Source: Oceaniglobus ichthyenteri (GTDB lineage Bacteria; Pseudomonadota; Alphaproteobacteria; Rhodobacterales; Rhodobacteraceae). Taken from it: DNA of 64,000 nucleotides. The DNA is taken from NCBI RefSeq assembly GCF_003057885.1, contig NZ_QAGK01000014.1, forward strand, positions 1-64,000, given 5' to 3'. Made by a program: the position numbers and the translations under genes. The notes under the pieces are model-generated. The model had not been told where the DNA came from, searched no databases, and worked only from the letters and a program-made list of their open reading frames with translations. Below, piece by piece: positions 7,892-16,016 of the stretch; positions within the stretch are counted from its first letter, which is position 1, and the number at the start of each line of letters is the position of its first letter.

Positions 7892-9782
7892 TTTCGCTCC
7901 CGTCGCCGCCTGTGATCACTTCGCCCGTCGGTCCTGTTTCGGTGGGGGCGGTGGGCTCTTCTTCTTGTACAATCAGTTTGAATTCAATCCTTCGATTGGC
8001 TTCGCGCCCTTCTTCGGTTTCATTTGTGGCGATGGGGCGTTCTTCGCCATACCCGATGGCATTCAGGTTAGCGGTGGCCACCCGGCGCGCGGCCAAAGCG
8101 TTCAAGACAGCCTCGGCGCGGGATTGCGACAATTGCTGGTTCATTGATTCGCGGCCCTGGCTATCGGTATAGCCGCCGATTTCCATCTGCACATCATCGC
8201 AGGTGCGCAGCAATTCGGCGATTTTAGCGACGGTCTCAAGGGCATCTGCATCGATATCGGTAGAGCCGGGCGCGAAGGTGATCTTGCGCGCGTCCAAGGT
8301 CTGATTGATCTGTGCCACGCATTCTTCCGGGCTGGGCAGGCCAAGGACCGGATCCAGCTTTTTATCATAGCGGATATCGAGGGTGAAGTTTTCCGCGCTT
8401 CCCAGTTGATTTGACAGGATGCCGGATATTTCGGCGCGGGCGTCGGGGTTGCCGGTGGTGCCGCGCACATCGACCACTTGTGGTTGTACCACCACGGTGC
8501 CGGTGTTCAGCATGGCCAGCGAATCAAGCGCGCCCAGAACCCGGGGCAGCCAGCCATCGGGCAGGGTGTCATCGGTACGGGTGGCATCGACCACTTCGTT
8601 GATGCCGAACCGGGCGCGGGCAAAGCTGGTCACAGCACTGCGCGCCCGGTCGTTGGCGATGCGCCCGCGCAGTTGCACCTGCCCTTGGGGGCCTTTGGTT
8701 GCGACAAATTCGGGCGGGCCTGCGCCCTCTCCGGTGCCATCAATGACCACTGATTCGGGAAGGACCGAAAACAGCGAAAAGCCCAGCGGCAGCGCGCCTT
8801 CCAATTCGCCGACTTCGCGGTCGAAATCGGATTGTGCGGTTGTATCCTGTGCGACAAGGGTGATGTCGGCATCCGACAGCGTCACCGACCCGCCCCCCAG
8901 ATCGGCCAGGGCCTGAATACTGGCCACGGCGGCGCGGGGCCATTCGGGGCTGGGTACACCCAGACCAATGGTGCAGCTGGCATCGCCGTCCAATCCGGCG
9001 GCTTTGGCAGCGGCGAGGATTTTCTCGCGGCCCTCGGCGCTGGCGGCGGAACAGGCATCGAACCGCGCGCCATCGGCATCGATCAAGAACCGCAAAGTGA
9101 AGGGGGTGATCACCGGGCGCGGCGCGGCGATGGTCATTTCCAAGCGTAAACCGTCAGGCGCGGCGCGGTTGATATCGTTTTCCAGCCTGCGTTTTGCATC
9201 GCGGCTGTCGGAAATGGCATCAATCACCACTTCATCGGCGGCGATTGACAGTTTCGACCGGGGCAGACGGGCCAGGGTTTCCAGGCCAAAATCCAGCGCG
9301 TCGTCCCAACCGGGAGGCGGCGGAAAATCAGCCGTTTCCAACAGATCACTGATCGCCCCGGCCTTTGGGATCTTTCTTAAACGCTCCAACAATTCGGCAC
9401 GGTCGGTGGTGGCCGGGACCAACCCGATCAGCGATATTCCATCGCCATTGCGCAGGATTTCCATGGAAAATCGGGGCGCTTCGATTACGGCGGCGGCGGC
9501 GACTTCCATTTCGTCGATCACCCGGGCCGCATCGACGATGTCATTGGCCACGGTCAGCGCGCGAAACCGGGTTGCCTCGTCCGGGGCGGTGCCCTCAAGG
9601 CGCAGTTGCAGCCCGTCAGATGAGACACTGACCCAATTGTGCCCCTGATCGCGCATGGCGGTGGTGATTGCCGCAACCGACCGATCCTCGATCTGTGTCA
9701 CCGCGAAAGTGGCAGAGAACACGGCGATGATGGCCGCCAGACCGAATGCGAAAACCGCAGGGATAAAAGAGGGTGCGCGCAT
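7878..9782 (-). CDS. OmpA-family envelope protein with N-terminal anchor
   Basis: 634 residues. An N-terminal hydrophobic segment (about 5-27) acts as membrane anchor or uncleaved signal. A long middle region contains repeated BON-like modules (LRLEGTAPDEATRFRA; ISLIGLVPATTDRAELL; VQLRGRIANDRARS). The C-terminal OmpA/MotB peptidoglycan-binding domain (about 490-605) includes ITFAPGSTDIDADALETVA, GYTDSQG and NRRIEFKL. The acidic tail is disordered. It probably tethers the inner membrane or periplasmic structures to peptidoglycan. It is followed by the coiled-coil protein gene. Function beyond peptidoglycan binding is not known to me. Confidence 0.88.
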   Translation of the reverse strand: MRAPSFIPAVFAFGLAAIIAVFSATFAVTQIEDRSVAAITTAMRDQGHNWVSVSSDGLQLRLEGTAPDEATRFRALTVANDIVDAARVIDEMEVAAAAVIEAPRFSMEILRNGDGISLIGLVPATTDRAELLERLRKIPKAGAISDLLETADFPPPPGWDDALDFGLETLARLPRSKLSIAADEVVIDAISDSRDAKRRLENDINRAAPDGLRLEMTIAAPRPVITPFTLRFLIDADGARFDACSAASAEGREKILAAAKAAGLDGDASCTIGLGVPSPEWPRAAVASIQALADLGGGSVTLSDADITLVAQDTTAQSDFDREVGELEGALPLGFSLFSVLPESVVIDGTGEGAGPPEFVATKGPQGQVQLRGRIANDRARSAVTSFARARFGINEVVDATRTDDTLPDGWLPRVLGALDSLAMLNTGTVVVQPQVVDVRGTTGNPDARAEISGILSNQLGSAENFTLDIRYDKKLDPVLGLPSPEECVAQINQTLDARKITFAPGSTDIDADALETVAKIAELLRTCDDVQMEIGGYTDSQGRESMNQQLSQSRAEAVLNALAARRVATANLNAIGYGEERPIATNETEEGREANRRIEFKLIVQEEEPTAPTETGPTGEVITGGDGSENEQN

Positions 9783-9847
9783 CCGGGCCTCGTTGGGTCA
9801 GCTTATTTATGTTCGGTCTGTTTAATGCGCCGCGCCGCAAGGGGCAA

Positions 9848-10813
9848 TCACACCACGACCGCGATGGCGAGAAACAGCGCAGCCAATAGCCCGGCGTCGC
9901 GATTGCTGCGAAACAGGGCCAGACAGATGGTGGTATCATCCGTTTTCAACTGGCCCAATTGCCATACCATGTGCCACCCCATTGCCCAAGGCGCGCCCAG
10001 TGCCACAATCAGGGTCAGCACGCTGACCCGGTCATTGATCAACGCCGCCATGATTGCCAGCGCCATCAACGTGACCGTGGCCACCAGAAACCGCCGCAGC
10101 CAGATATGCGAGCGATCCCCAAACAGCAGGGCTGTGGATTTCACCCCGATCAGGGCATCGTCTTCCTTATCCTGATGGGCATAGATCGTGTCGTAAAACA
10201 GGGTCCAGGCGATCCCGGCCAGATACAACAACAGCGCGGGAAACATCACCGCCCCGGTATGGGCGGTGAACGCCAACAGCGCGCCCCAGTTGAACGCCAG
10301 GCCCAAAAATACCTGCGGCCACCAGGTGAACCGTTTGGCAAAGGGATAAATGGCAACCAGGCCCAATGACCCGATGCCCAGCAGAATCGCCGCCGTGTTG
10401 AATGTCAGCAGAATACCAAAGGCGATCAGCGATTGCGCGATCAGCCAGATCAGGGCGGCACGCACGCTGACCTGCCCAGAGGGAATCGGGCGCGATCGGG
10501 TGCGTTCAACCGATCCGTCGATATTGCGGTCGGTGATATCATTCCAGGTACAGCCCGCGCCGCGCATCAAGAACGCGCCAAGGGCACAGCCCACTCCGAT
10601 CCACAGATCATAAAGCGTCGCGCGCCCGGTCATCGCCATGGCCAACAACAGCCCCCACCAGCATGGCAGCAGCAACAGCCAGGTGCCAATCGGGCGATCC
10701 GCCCGCGACAGGCGCAGATAGGGGCGTGTGGGGGCCGGGGCCAGGCGATCAACCCAGTTTCCCTTTACGGCATCGGCCACTTGGCCATCTGGTATCCCGG
10801 GCGTGTCGGACAT
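9848..10813 (-). CDS. ubiA: 4-hydroxybenzoate polyprenyltransferase
   Basis: 321-residue membrane prenyltransferase that attaches the polyprenyl tail to 4-hydroxybenzoate in ubiquinone synthesis. Both Asp-rich Mg/diphosphate motifs are present: N91-D92-x2-D95-x3-D99 and D208-TIYAHQDKED (208-219). Eight or nine hydrophobic segments fit the family. The N-terminal 30 residues are polar and lineage-specific. It is divergent from rsmE, with a very short shared upstream region. Confidence 0.95.
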   Translation of the reverse strand: MSDTPGIPDGQVADAVKGNWVDRLAPAPTRPYLRLSRADRPIGTWLLLLPCWWGLLLAMAMTGRATLYDLWIGVGCALGAFLMRGAGCTWNDITDRNIDGSVERTRSRPIPSGQVSVRAALIWLIAQSLIAFGILLTFNTAAILLGIGSLGLVAIYPFAKRFTWWPQVFLGLAFNWGALLAFTAHTGAVMFPALLLYLAGIAWTLFYDTIYAHQDKEDDALIGVKSTALLFGDRSHIWLRRFLVATVTLMALAIMAALINDRVSVLTLIVALGAPWAMGWHMVWQLGQLKTDDTTICLALFRSNRDAGLLAALFLAIAVVV

Positions 10814-10825
10814 ATGATGTTTCCC

Positions 10826-11548
10826 ATGGCAGCGAATATCCGACTTTACCTAGACCAAGAGTATGCCCCGGGGCAATCCTGCGCGCTGACGCAGGCGCAA
10901 TCCCATTACCTGTTCGGGGTGATGCGGTTGGATGTTAATGCGGCTGTGACGGTGTTTAATGGCCGCGATGGCGCATGGTTGGCGCAAGTGGCCAAGGCGG
11001 ACCGTCGCAAGGGGGTGCTGACCCTGATTGAACAAAGTGCGCCCCTGATCACCCCGCCGGATCTGTGGCTTTTGTTCGCCCCAATCAAAAAGGCGCGCAC
11101 CGATTTCATCGTCGAAAAGGCGGCCGAACTGGGCGCGGCGCGGATCATGCCGGTGCAGACCGATTTCACCAATGCCGAACGGGTGCGCCAGGACCGGCTT
11201 CAGGCCCATGCGATTGAGGCGGCGGAACAATGCGGCGCGACCTTCGTGCCGCCGGTTGATGATCTGGTGCGACTTGACCGGGTGTTGGCCGATTGGCCGA
11301 AGGATCGGCATCTGATGTTTTGCGATGAAACGCGTCTTGGCGCGGCGACATCCCTGGCCGGTGCACCCCGTGGCCCCTGGGCGGTGCTGATCGGGCCCGA
11401 GGGCGGATTTTCACCGGCGGAACACGCCCGTTTGTCTGCACACCCGATGGCGCATCCCGTTTCCCTTGGCCCGCGCATATTGCGCGCCGATACGGCGGCG
11501 GTGGCGGCGTTAACCTTGTGGCAATCGGCTTTGGGGGATTGGGCATGA
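10826..11548 (+). CDS. rsmE: 16S rRNA (uracil1498-N3)-methyltransferase
   Basis: 240-residue SPOUT-class enzyme methylating U1498 of 16S rRNA. Features are the N-terminal PUA-like domain (IRLYLDQ, HYLFGVMRLD) and the C-terminal knot with KARTDFIVEKAAELGAARI, LIGPEGGFSPAE and LGPRILRADTAAVAAL. The start is uncertain: in-frame ATGs occur at 10814, 10817 and 10826. 10826 is chosen because family proteins begin only two or three residues before IRL, although the best (weak) Shine-Dalgarno, GTCGGA, suits 10817. The next gene overlaps by four bases. Confidence 0.94.
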   Translation: MAANIRLYLDQEYAPGQSCALTQAQSHYLFGVMRLDVNAAVTVFNGRDGAWLAQVAKADRRKGVLTLIEQSAPLITPPDLWLLFAPIKKARTDFIVEKAAELGAARIMPVQTDFTNAERVRQDRLQAHAIEAAEQCGATFVPPVDDLVRLDRVLADWPKDRHLMFCDETRLGAATSLAGAPRGPWAVLIGPEGGFSPAEHARLSAHPMAHPVSLGPRILRADTAAVAALTLWQSALGDWA

Positions 11549-12060
11549 GCCTGATACGCCCCGAATTGCGCGCCGCGCTCTGGCCTTGGCGCGAGGCTTT
11601 GTTGGGCGGTGCAATCACCCTTTGGGCGCTGTATTGGATCATCTCCAGTCCTGGCTTGCTGCGCTGGATCGGCGTGGCGCTGTTGATCGGTGGCGCGGCA
11701 TTGGCGATGCAAGGCATCCAAAGGGCGCGTTTCCCCAGCGATGGCGATGGCCCGGGGGTGGTTGAGGTGGATGAACGTCAGATCACCTATTTCGGCCCCG
11801 GCCCCGGCGGCGGCGCGGCGATCAGCATTGATGCCCTGGTGCGGGTAGAGTTTGCCACCCGGCCCACCCGCCAATGGCTGTTTCACAGTGACGGCTCCGC
11901 GCCCCTGAGCGTGCCCAGCGATGCCGCCGGGGCCGACGCGCTGTTTGATGCGCTGTCGGCGCTGCCCGGGTTTGACACCCAATCGGCAATCCGGGCGGCA
12001 CGCAGCAATGCGCCCGCTGTCACGCCCGTTTGGCAGCGCGATCGCCTGCGCCTGCATTGA
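11545..12060 (+). CDS. Hypothetical membrane protein (171 aa)
   Basis: Two adjacent hydrophobic helices (about residues 18-55, REALLGGAITLWALYWII and LLRWIGVALLIGGAAL) are followed by a soluble region rich in beta-type sequence (VVEVDERQITYFGP, ISIDALVRVEF). The layout resembles small PH-like membrane proteins. Its start overlaps the rsmE stop (ATGA), implying coupled translation; gshA follows 62 bases later. Conserved neighbourhood suggests a real gene, but I know no function. Confidence 0.8.
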   Translation: MSLIRPELRAALWPWREALLGGAITLWALYWIISSPGLLRWIGVALLIGGAALAMQGIQRARFPSDGDGPGVVEVDERQITYFGPGPGGGAAISIDALVRVEFATRPTRQWLFHSDGSAPLSVPSDAAGADALFDALSALPGFDTQSAIRAARSNAPAVTPVWQRDRLRLH

Positions 12061-12122
12061 CAAGGGGCGCAATTCCTTCCAACCCTCACCCCAAACAGTA
12101 TTCCGTTGTGAAAGGCCAATCC

Positions 12123-13493
12123 ATGTCAATTCCCCAGTCCGGCGGCGGCCCCATCGAGCGGCACGAACAATTGGCCGAATACATGGCGCAAGGCTGCAAA
12201 CCCAAATCCGATTGGCGCATCGGCACCGAACATGAAAAATTCGGGTACTGCGAAGATTCGCACAAGCCGCTCCCGTATGAAGGCGCGCGCAGCATCGAGG
12301 CGGTGCTGTCGGGCCTGCGTGATCGGTTCGGGTGGTTGCCGGTGCTGGAAAAGGGCAAACTGCTGGGCCTTGAAAAAGACGGCGCCAACATCAGCCTGGA
12401 ACCGGGCGGGCAGTTGGAATTGTCGGGCGCACCGCTGGAAAACATCCACCAGACCTGTGACGAGGTGAACGGCCATCTTGCCGAGGTGAAATCGGTGGCC
12501 GATGAAATCGGCGTGCGGTTTATCGGGCTGGGCGCGGCACCGGAATGGAGCCACGAGGACATGCCGCTGATGCCCAAGGGGCGCTATCGGTTGATGAACA
12601 GCTATATGGACAAGGTCGGCACCGCCGGCACCCAGATGATGCGCCGCACCTGCACGGTGCAGGTGAACCTCGATTTTTCATCCGAGGCCGACATGGTGCA
12701 GAAAATGCGCGTCGCCGTGGCGCTGCAACCGATTGCCACCGCCCTGTTTGCCAATTCGCCGTTTTTTGAGGGGCAGGTGAACGGCCATAAATCCTGGCGC
12801 TCGCGGGTCTGGCGGCATCTGGACGATGCACGCACCGGCATGATTCCGTTCATCTTTGACGAAGGGTTCGGGTTTGAATCCTGGGTGCAATATGCGTTGG
12901 ATGTGCCAATGTATTTCGTCTATCGCGATGGTGAATATATCGATGCGCTGGGCCAATCGTTCCGCGATTTCCTGAAGGGCGAATTGCCCGCCCTGCCCGG
13001 TGAAACCCCCACATTGTCCGATTGGGCCGATCACCTGACCACGCTGTTCCCCGAGGCGCGGGTTAAGCAATATATCGAAATGCGCGGTGCCGATGGCGGC
13101 CCGTGGCGGCGGTTGTGTGCCCTGCCGGCGTTTTGGGTCGGGCTGACCTATGATCAAAGCGCGCTGGATGCAGCCTGGGACATGGCCAAAGGATGGGATG
13201 CCGAAACCCGCGAAGCACTGCGCGTGGCGGCCTCGGTCGATGGGTTACAGGCCAAGGTCGGCAATATCTCCATGCATGACCTGGCCCGCGAAGCGGTGTC
13301 GATTGCCCAATCCGGGCTAAAGGCCCGCGCCTGTCCCGGTGCCGGTGGGCTGATTCCCGACGAAACCCATTTCCTGAACGCCCTGCACGAAAGCGTGGAA
13401 ACCGGCCGCACCCCCGCCGATGAATTGCTGTCGGATTACCACGGCAAATGGAACGGCGATCTGTCGCGGATTTATGACGATTACAGTTATTGA
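12123..13493 (+). CDS. gshA: Glutamate-cysteine ligase, plant/alphaproteobacterial type
   Basis: 456-residue enzyme joining glutamate and cysteine, the first step of glutathione synthesis. It belongs to the GCS2-like group found in alphaproteobacteria and plants, not the E. coli type. Indicators are WRIGTEHEKFGY near residue 37, LEPGGQLELSGAPLENIH, MMRRTCTVQVNLDF, and the C-terminal DDYSY end. ATG 12123 has AAAGG a few bases upstream. A run-on frame starting at 12030 is non-conserved. No glutathione synthetase gene is in the window. Confidence 0.95.
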   Translation: MSIPQSGGGPIERHEQLAEYMAQGCKPKSDWRIGTEHEKFGYCEDSHKPLPYEGARSIEAVLSGLRDRFGWLPVLEKGKLLGLEKDGANISLEPGGQLELSGAPLENIHQTCDEVNGHLAEVKSVADEIGVRFIGLGAAPEWSHEDMPLMPKGRYRLMNSYMDKVGTAGTQMMRRTCTVQVNLDFSSEADMVQKMRVAVALQPIATALFANSPFFEGQVNGHKSWRSRVWRHLDDARTGMIPFIFDEGFGFESWVQYALDVPMYFVYRDGEYIDALGQSFRDFLKGELPALPGETPTLSDWADHLTTLFPEARVKQYIEMRGADGGPWRRLCALPAFWVGLTYDQSALDAAWDMAKGWDAETREALRVAASVDGLQAKVGNISMHDLAREAVSIAQSGLKARACPGAGGLIPDETHFLNALHESVETGRTPADELLSDYHGKWNGDLSRIYDDYSY

Positions 13494-13511
13494 TCGGTGC
13501 GTGGGGGAGCG

Positions 13512-13536
13512 AGGCGATTGTCGGCGACGGTCGCCT
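13512..13536 (+). terminator. Possible hairpin after gshA
   Basis: AGGCGA (13512-13517) can pair with TCGCCT (13531-13536) about 20 bases after the gshA stop. No T-run follows, so it may be a Rho-dependent end or an RNA-stabilising hairpin only. Confidence 0.35.
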
Positions 13537-13670
13537 TGCTGATTAGGATATTGAGATCTTTTCAGAATTTCGCTGCGATTACAGCAATATCCGGTTCGGC
13601 GAGCCTTCTAAAAAAACGGTTATTTTTGGGAAGGTATGTGCGGTCATAGGTTTAATCCGATTTGAATCCA

Positions 13671-14675
13671 TCAGCGATTCACCATAACCATGAAGTCTTC
13701 GAAGGCGCTTCGAGAGCCCATCAATCCAAATCGTCCGATCTCGACGCCGTATCCGTTTAGCACCGTGAGATCTGTTCCGCTTGAGAAAGCAGCCCAGAAT
13801 ACTCCCGCTTGGACTGGGTCTTGCGGCATGTCGAAGGCGTAGTTGTTTTGATCGATATCTGCGTCGACAAAAAGGCTAAAGGGCTGATCTGTGCCATGCC
13901 CAAAGCGCAGCTCAATCCTGCTTGTAACACCGGAAAGTAAGCGGTCCGAATAGATAATTTCTACAAAAGTATGAGAGCGATGCGGGTAATGAACGATGCG
14001 AAGTAGAGGACTCATCTCGCGGCTTTCAAGAGCGATAAATGGCCTGTTAATATTAGTATTTTGAAACACGCCTACTAACCAGTCTTGGAATGTCCAAGTT
14101 TCCAATGCCAACAAATGCGAAATCGATCCGGCTTGCCTCTCGTAATCACGGATGTTGATGGAGTGAAGTTCCAGCTCTTCCGGCGTGAAAATATACATCT
14201 CTGCTGGAGGAGTGCGAAGCATACGCGATATCAAATAGGTTGGAGTGTTGAACTTGACCAACTCCTCGTAGATTTCACCGATTGCAGTCTGAGTGAGTGA
14301 TGGATCGTTCACGCCAGAGACTTGGTGTACGCCCAATAATCCGTCTGCTACGCGTTCTCGGCCAGATAGGAAAATGAACGAGCATGCAGAATGACATTCG
14401 TCGCTAATCGGAACTGAGGTGTCGAGCTGGGATACACTGATGGCACGCGCAATGTCGAGCGCGGGGAAGACACTCCCTCCCGGACTGTTCAAGCTAACAG
14501 TTTCCAGATCGGGATTGACTTGGAGCTTTCGTAGAAAGTCGTCAGCCACAGTTTGGCTTATTGGTCCGTCAATACGGATTTCTGTGCCTACTACGCTGAC
14601 AACTTCTCCCGTGGCTTGCTGGGCGTCGACAGGCAAGGGATGAACGAGGAAGGTGGCGAGCACTACAAAACGCAT
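13671..14675 (-). CDS. Secreted ClpP-fold protein (COG3904-like), low GC
   Basis: 334 residues. A signal peptide (MRFVVLATFLVHPLPVDA, cleavage near AQQ) precedes a ClpP/crotonase-like domain: IRIDGPISQTVADDFLRKL, then LNSPGGSVFPALDIARAI, then CHSACSFIFLSGRERVA, where the serine of SAC is the likely nucleophile (about residue 101). A histidine in LLGVHQV could complete the site. The C-terminal 150 residues are unrecognised and not membrane-bound. ATG 14675 follows a purine-rich TAAGAG. Base use is much more AT-rich than neighbours (23 of 60 G+C at 14041-14100), pointing to recent acquisition. It stands alone on its strand. Confidence 0.8.
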   Translation of the reverse strand: MRFVVLATFLVHPLPVDAQQATGEVVSVVGTEIRIDGPISQTVADDFLRKLQVNPDLETVSLNSPGGSVFPALDIARAISVSQLDTSVPISDECHSACSFIFLSGRERVADGLLGVHQVSGVNDPSLTQTAIGEIYEELVKFNTPTYLISRMLRTPPAEMYIFTPEELELHSINIRDYERQAGSISHLLALETWTFQDWLVGVFQNTNINRPFIALESREMSPLLRIVHYPHRSHTFVEIIYSDRLLSGVTSRIELRFGHGTDQPFSLFVDADIDQNNYAFDMPQDPVQAGVFWAAFSSGTDLTVLNGYGVEIGRFGLMGSRSAFEDFMVMVNR

Positions 14676-14930
14676 ATAATCTCTTACTTTCAAGGTCCGC
14701 ACGCGCGGTGGTTTGATTGTGGCCAACCAATCTTGCAGCCCAGACTACTCCGCCAATAAACACCTGCAAAGTGGTCATTTCGGCCCATTCAACAAGCCCT
14801 CGCTTTTGGAACGTGCGTAAATCAGCCAGTTTTCCGCCGCCACAAACCCCATTCAAATCCAAAGTTTTTGTTATAGGTTTTTGGTTCTACTCACGACAAC
14901 GGGCATTCGTGCGCTTCTCAAATCACACCC
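14676..14930. other. Low-GC intergenic region
   Basis: 255 bases between the end of the secreted-protein gene (14931-15428) and the start of the ClpP-fold gene. It is rich in T and A (for example 14859-14890), and should hold the ClpP-fold gene's promoter, but I cannot assign boxes. No gene seen. Confidence 0.5.
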
Positions 14931-15428
14931 CTATGGCCGTCCATCCGTCTCGTCTAATTCGGGGTGCTGGACCGTCGAAAACCCATCGTCGTAAACCGAT
15001 ACCGCCTGAACGCAGGGTTGCGCGCCGAAGCCTTCGCAATTGCCGCCGTGCCGTCCGATCAAGAGCAATGGTGCGCCGTTGAATTCGGTCAGCCGCCATA
15101 ATCCGCCTGACAGGCTGGCCGAACGTTCGCCGTTTACCACCAGATGCAGGATGCTGCCGCCGGTGCCGTGCCATAAGGAATAGTTCAGCGAACACAGGAT
15201 GTGGTTGAAATCAACGATTGTGTCGTTCTTTTCGCCCTCACCGTCCAAATCCACAGCGGTGAGTGCGCCGGGTTCGATCAGGAGGTCGGGCGTGGGCGCG
15301 GTGGGATCGCCGCTTTGCACATCGGCGATACACTCGGCGCGTGCGGTTTCTAATATGCGGTCAACCAAAGGTGTCTCTTGCGCTTGGGCAAGACCCGGCA
15401 GCAGGGCGAGGAATGCCAATACCTTCAT
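14931..15428 (-). CDS. Secreted hypothetical protein (165 aa)
   Basis: A signal peptide (MKVLAFLALLPGLAQA, cut before QE) and a small periplasmic domain with three spaced cysteine-bearing segments (AECIADV, HILCSLNYS, GGNCEGFGAQPC). The motif DLDGEGEKNDTIVDFNH resembles FG-GAP/VCBS-like calcium loops. Last gene of the pyrB-plsY run, overlapping plsY by four bases. No function known to me; conserved cysteines suggest disulfides. Confidence 0.8.
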   Translation of the reverse strand: MKVLAFLALLPGLAQAQETPLVDRILETARAECIADVQSGDPTAPTPDLLIEPGALTAVDLDGEGEKNDTIVDFNHILCSLNYSLWHGTGGSILHLVVNGERSASLSGGLWRLTEFNGAPLLLIGRHGGNCEGFGAQPCVQAVSVYDDGFSTVQHPELDETDGRP

Positions 15429-16012
15429 GATTTATCTCCGATGCGCGGTTCGGTGCCGCTGCGCAGCCGGGCGATATTGGCCCGGTGGCGCAGGAAAATC
15501 AGCGCGGCAAGTGCGATCAGCAACAGCGACAGTTCCCCATATCCCAGCGCCCAGGCCACCACAGGCGACAGCGCCGCCGCCACCAACGCGGCAAGCGAGG
15601 ATATGCGAAACACCGCCGCCACAACCGCCCATGTGGCACAGGCGGCCAGCCCGACAGGAAAGGCCAAGGCCAGCACCGTGCCCAGAAACGTCGCCACGCC
15701 CTTGCCACCCTTGAACCCCAGATAGATCGGGTAACAATGGCCCAGAAACGCGGCAAACCCGGCGACTTGCGCGGCGGTATCGCCCGCCAGATACCGCGCC
15801 AACAAAACCGCAATCGCGCCTTTGCCCGAATCCAGAACAAGGGTCAGGAACGCCGCCGGTTTGTTGCCAGTGCGCAAAACGTTCGTCGCGCCGATGTTGC
15901 CCGACCCGACCTTGCGCAAATCGCCCAGGCCAAACAGCCGCGCCATCACCATGCCAAACGGCACAGCGCCCAAAAGATAGGCCAGAATCGCCGTGATCGC
16001 CAATGTCAGCAT
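15425..16012 (-). CDS. plsY: Acyl-phosphate glycerol-3-phosphate acyltransferase
   Basis: 195-residue five-helix membrane enzyme transferring an acyl group from acyl phosphate to glycerol-3-phosphate, first acylation in phospholipid synthesis. The three family motifs are present: GSGNIGATNVLRTGNK (motif 1, about 36-51), LGHCYPIYLGFKGGKGVAT (motif 2, about 98-116), and a C-terminal region ending FLRHRANIARLRSGTEPRIG (motif 3). ATG 16012 gives the normal length; an upstream in-frame start would overlap the dihydroorotase-like gene. It follows that gene by four bases in one transcript. Confidence 0.95.
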   Translation of the reverse strand: MLTLAITAILAYLLGAVPFGMVMARLFGLGDLRKVGSGNIGATNVLRTGNKPAAFLTLVLDSGKGAIAVLLARYLAGDTAAQVAGFAAFLGHCYPIYLGFKGGKGVATFLGTVLALAFPVGLAACATWAVVAAVFRISSLAALVAAALSPVVAWALGYGELSLLLIALAALIFLRHRANIARLRSGTEPRIGDKS

Positions 16013-16016
16013 GGGG

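Noticed and set aside
14569-14862. Minus-strand open frame spanning the start of the ClpP-fold gene
   Set aside because: It runs in another frame over the signal peptide and has no protein-like pattern.
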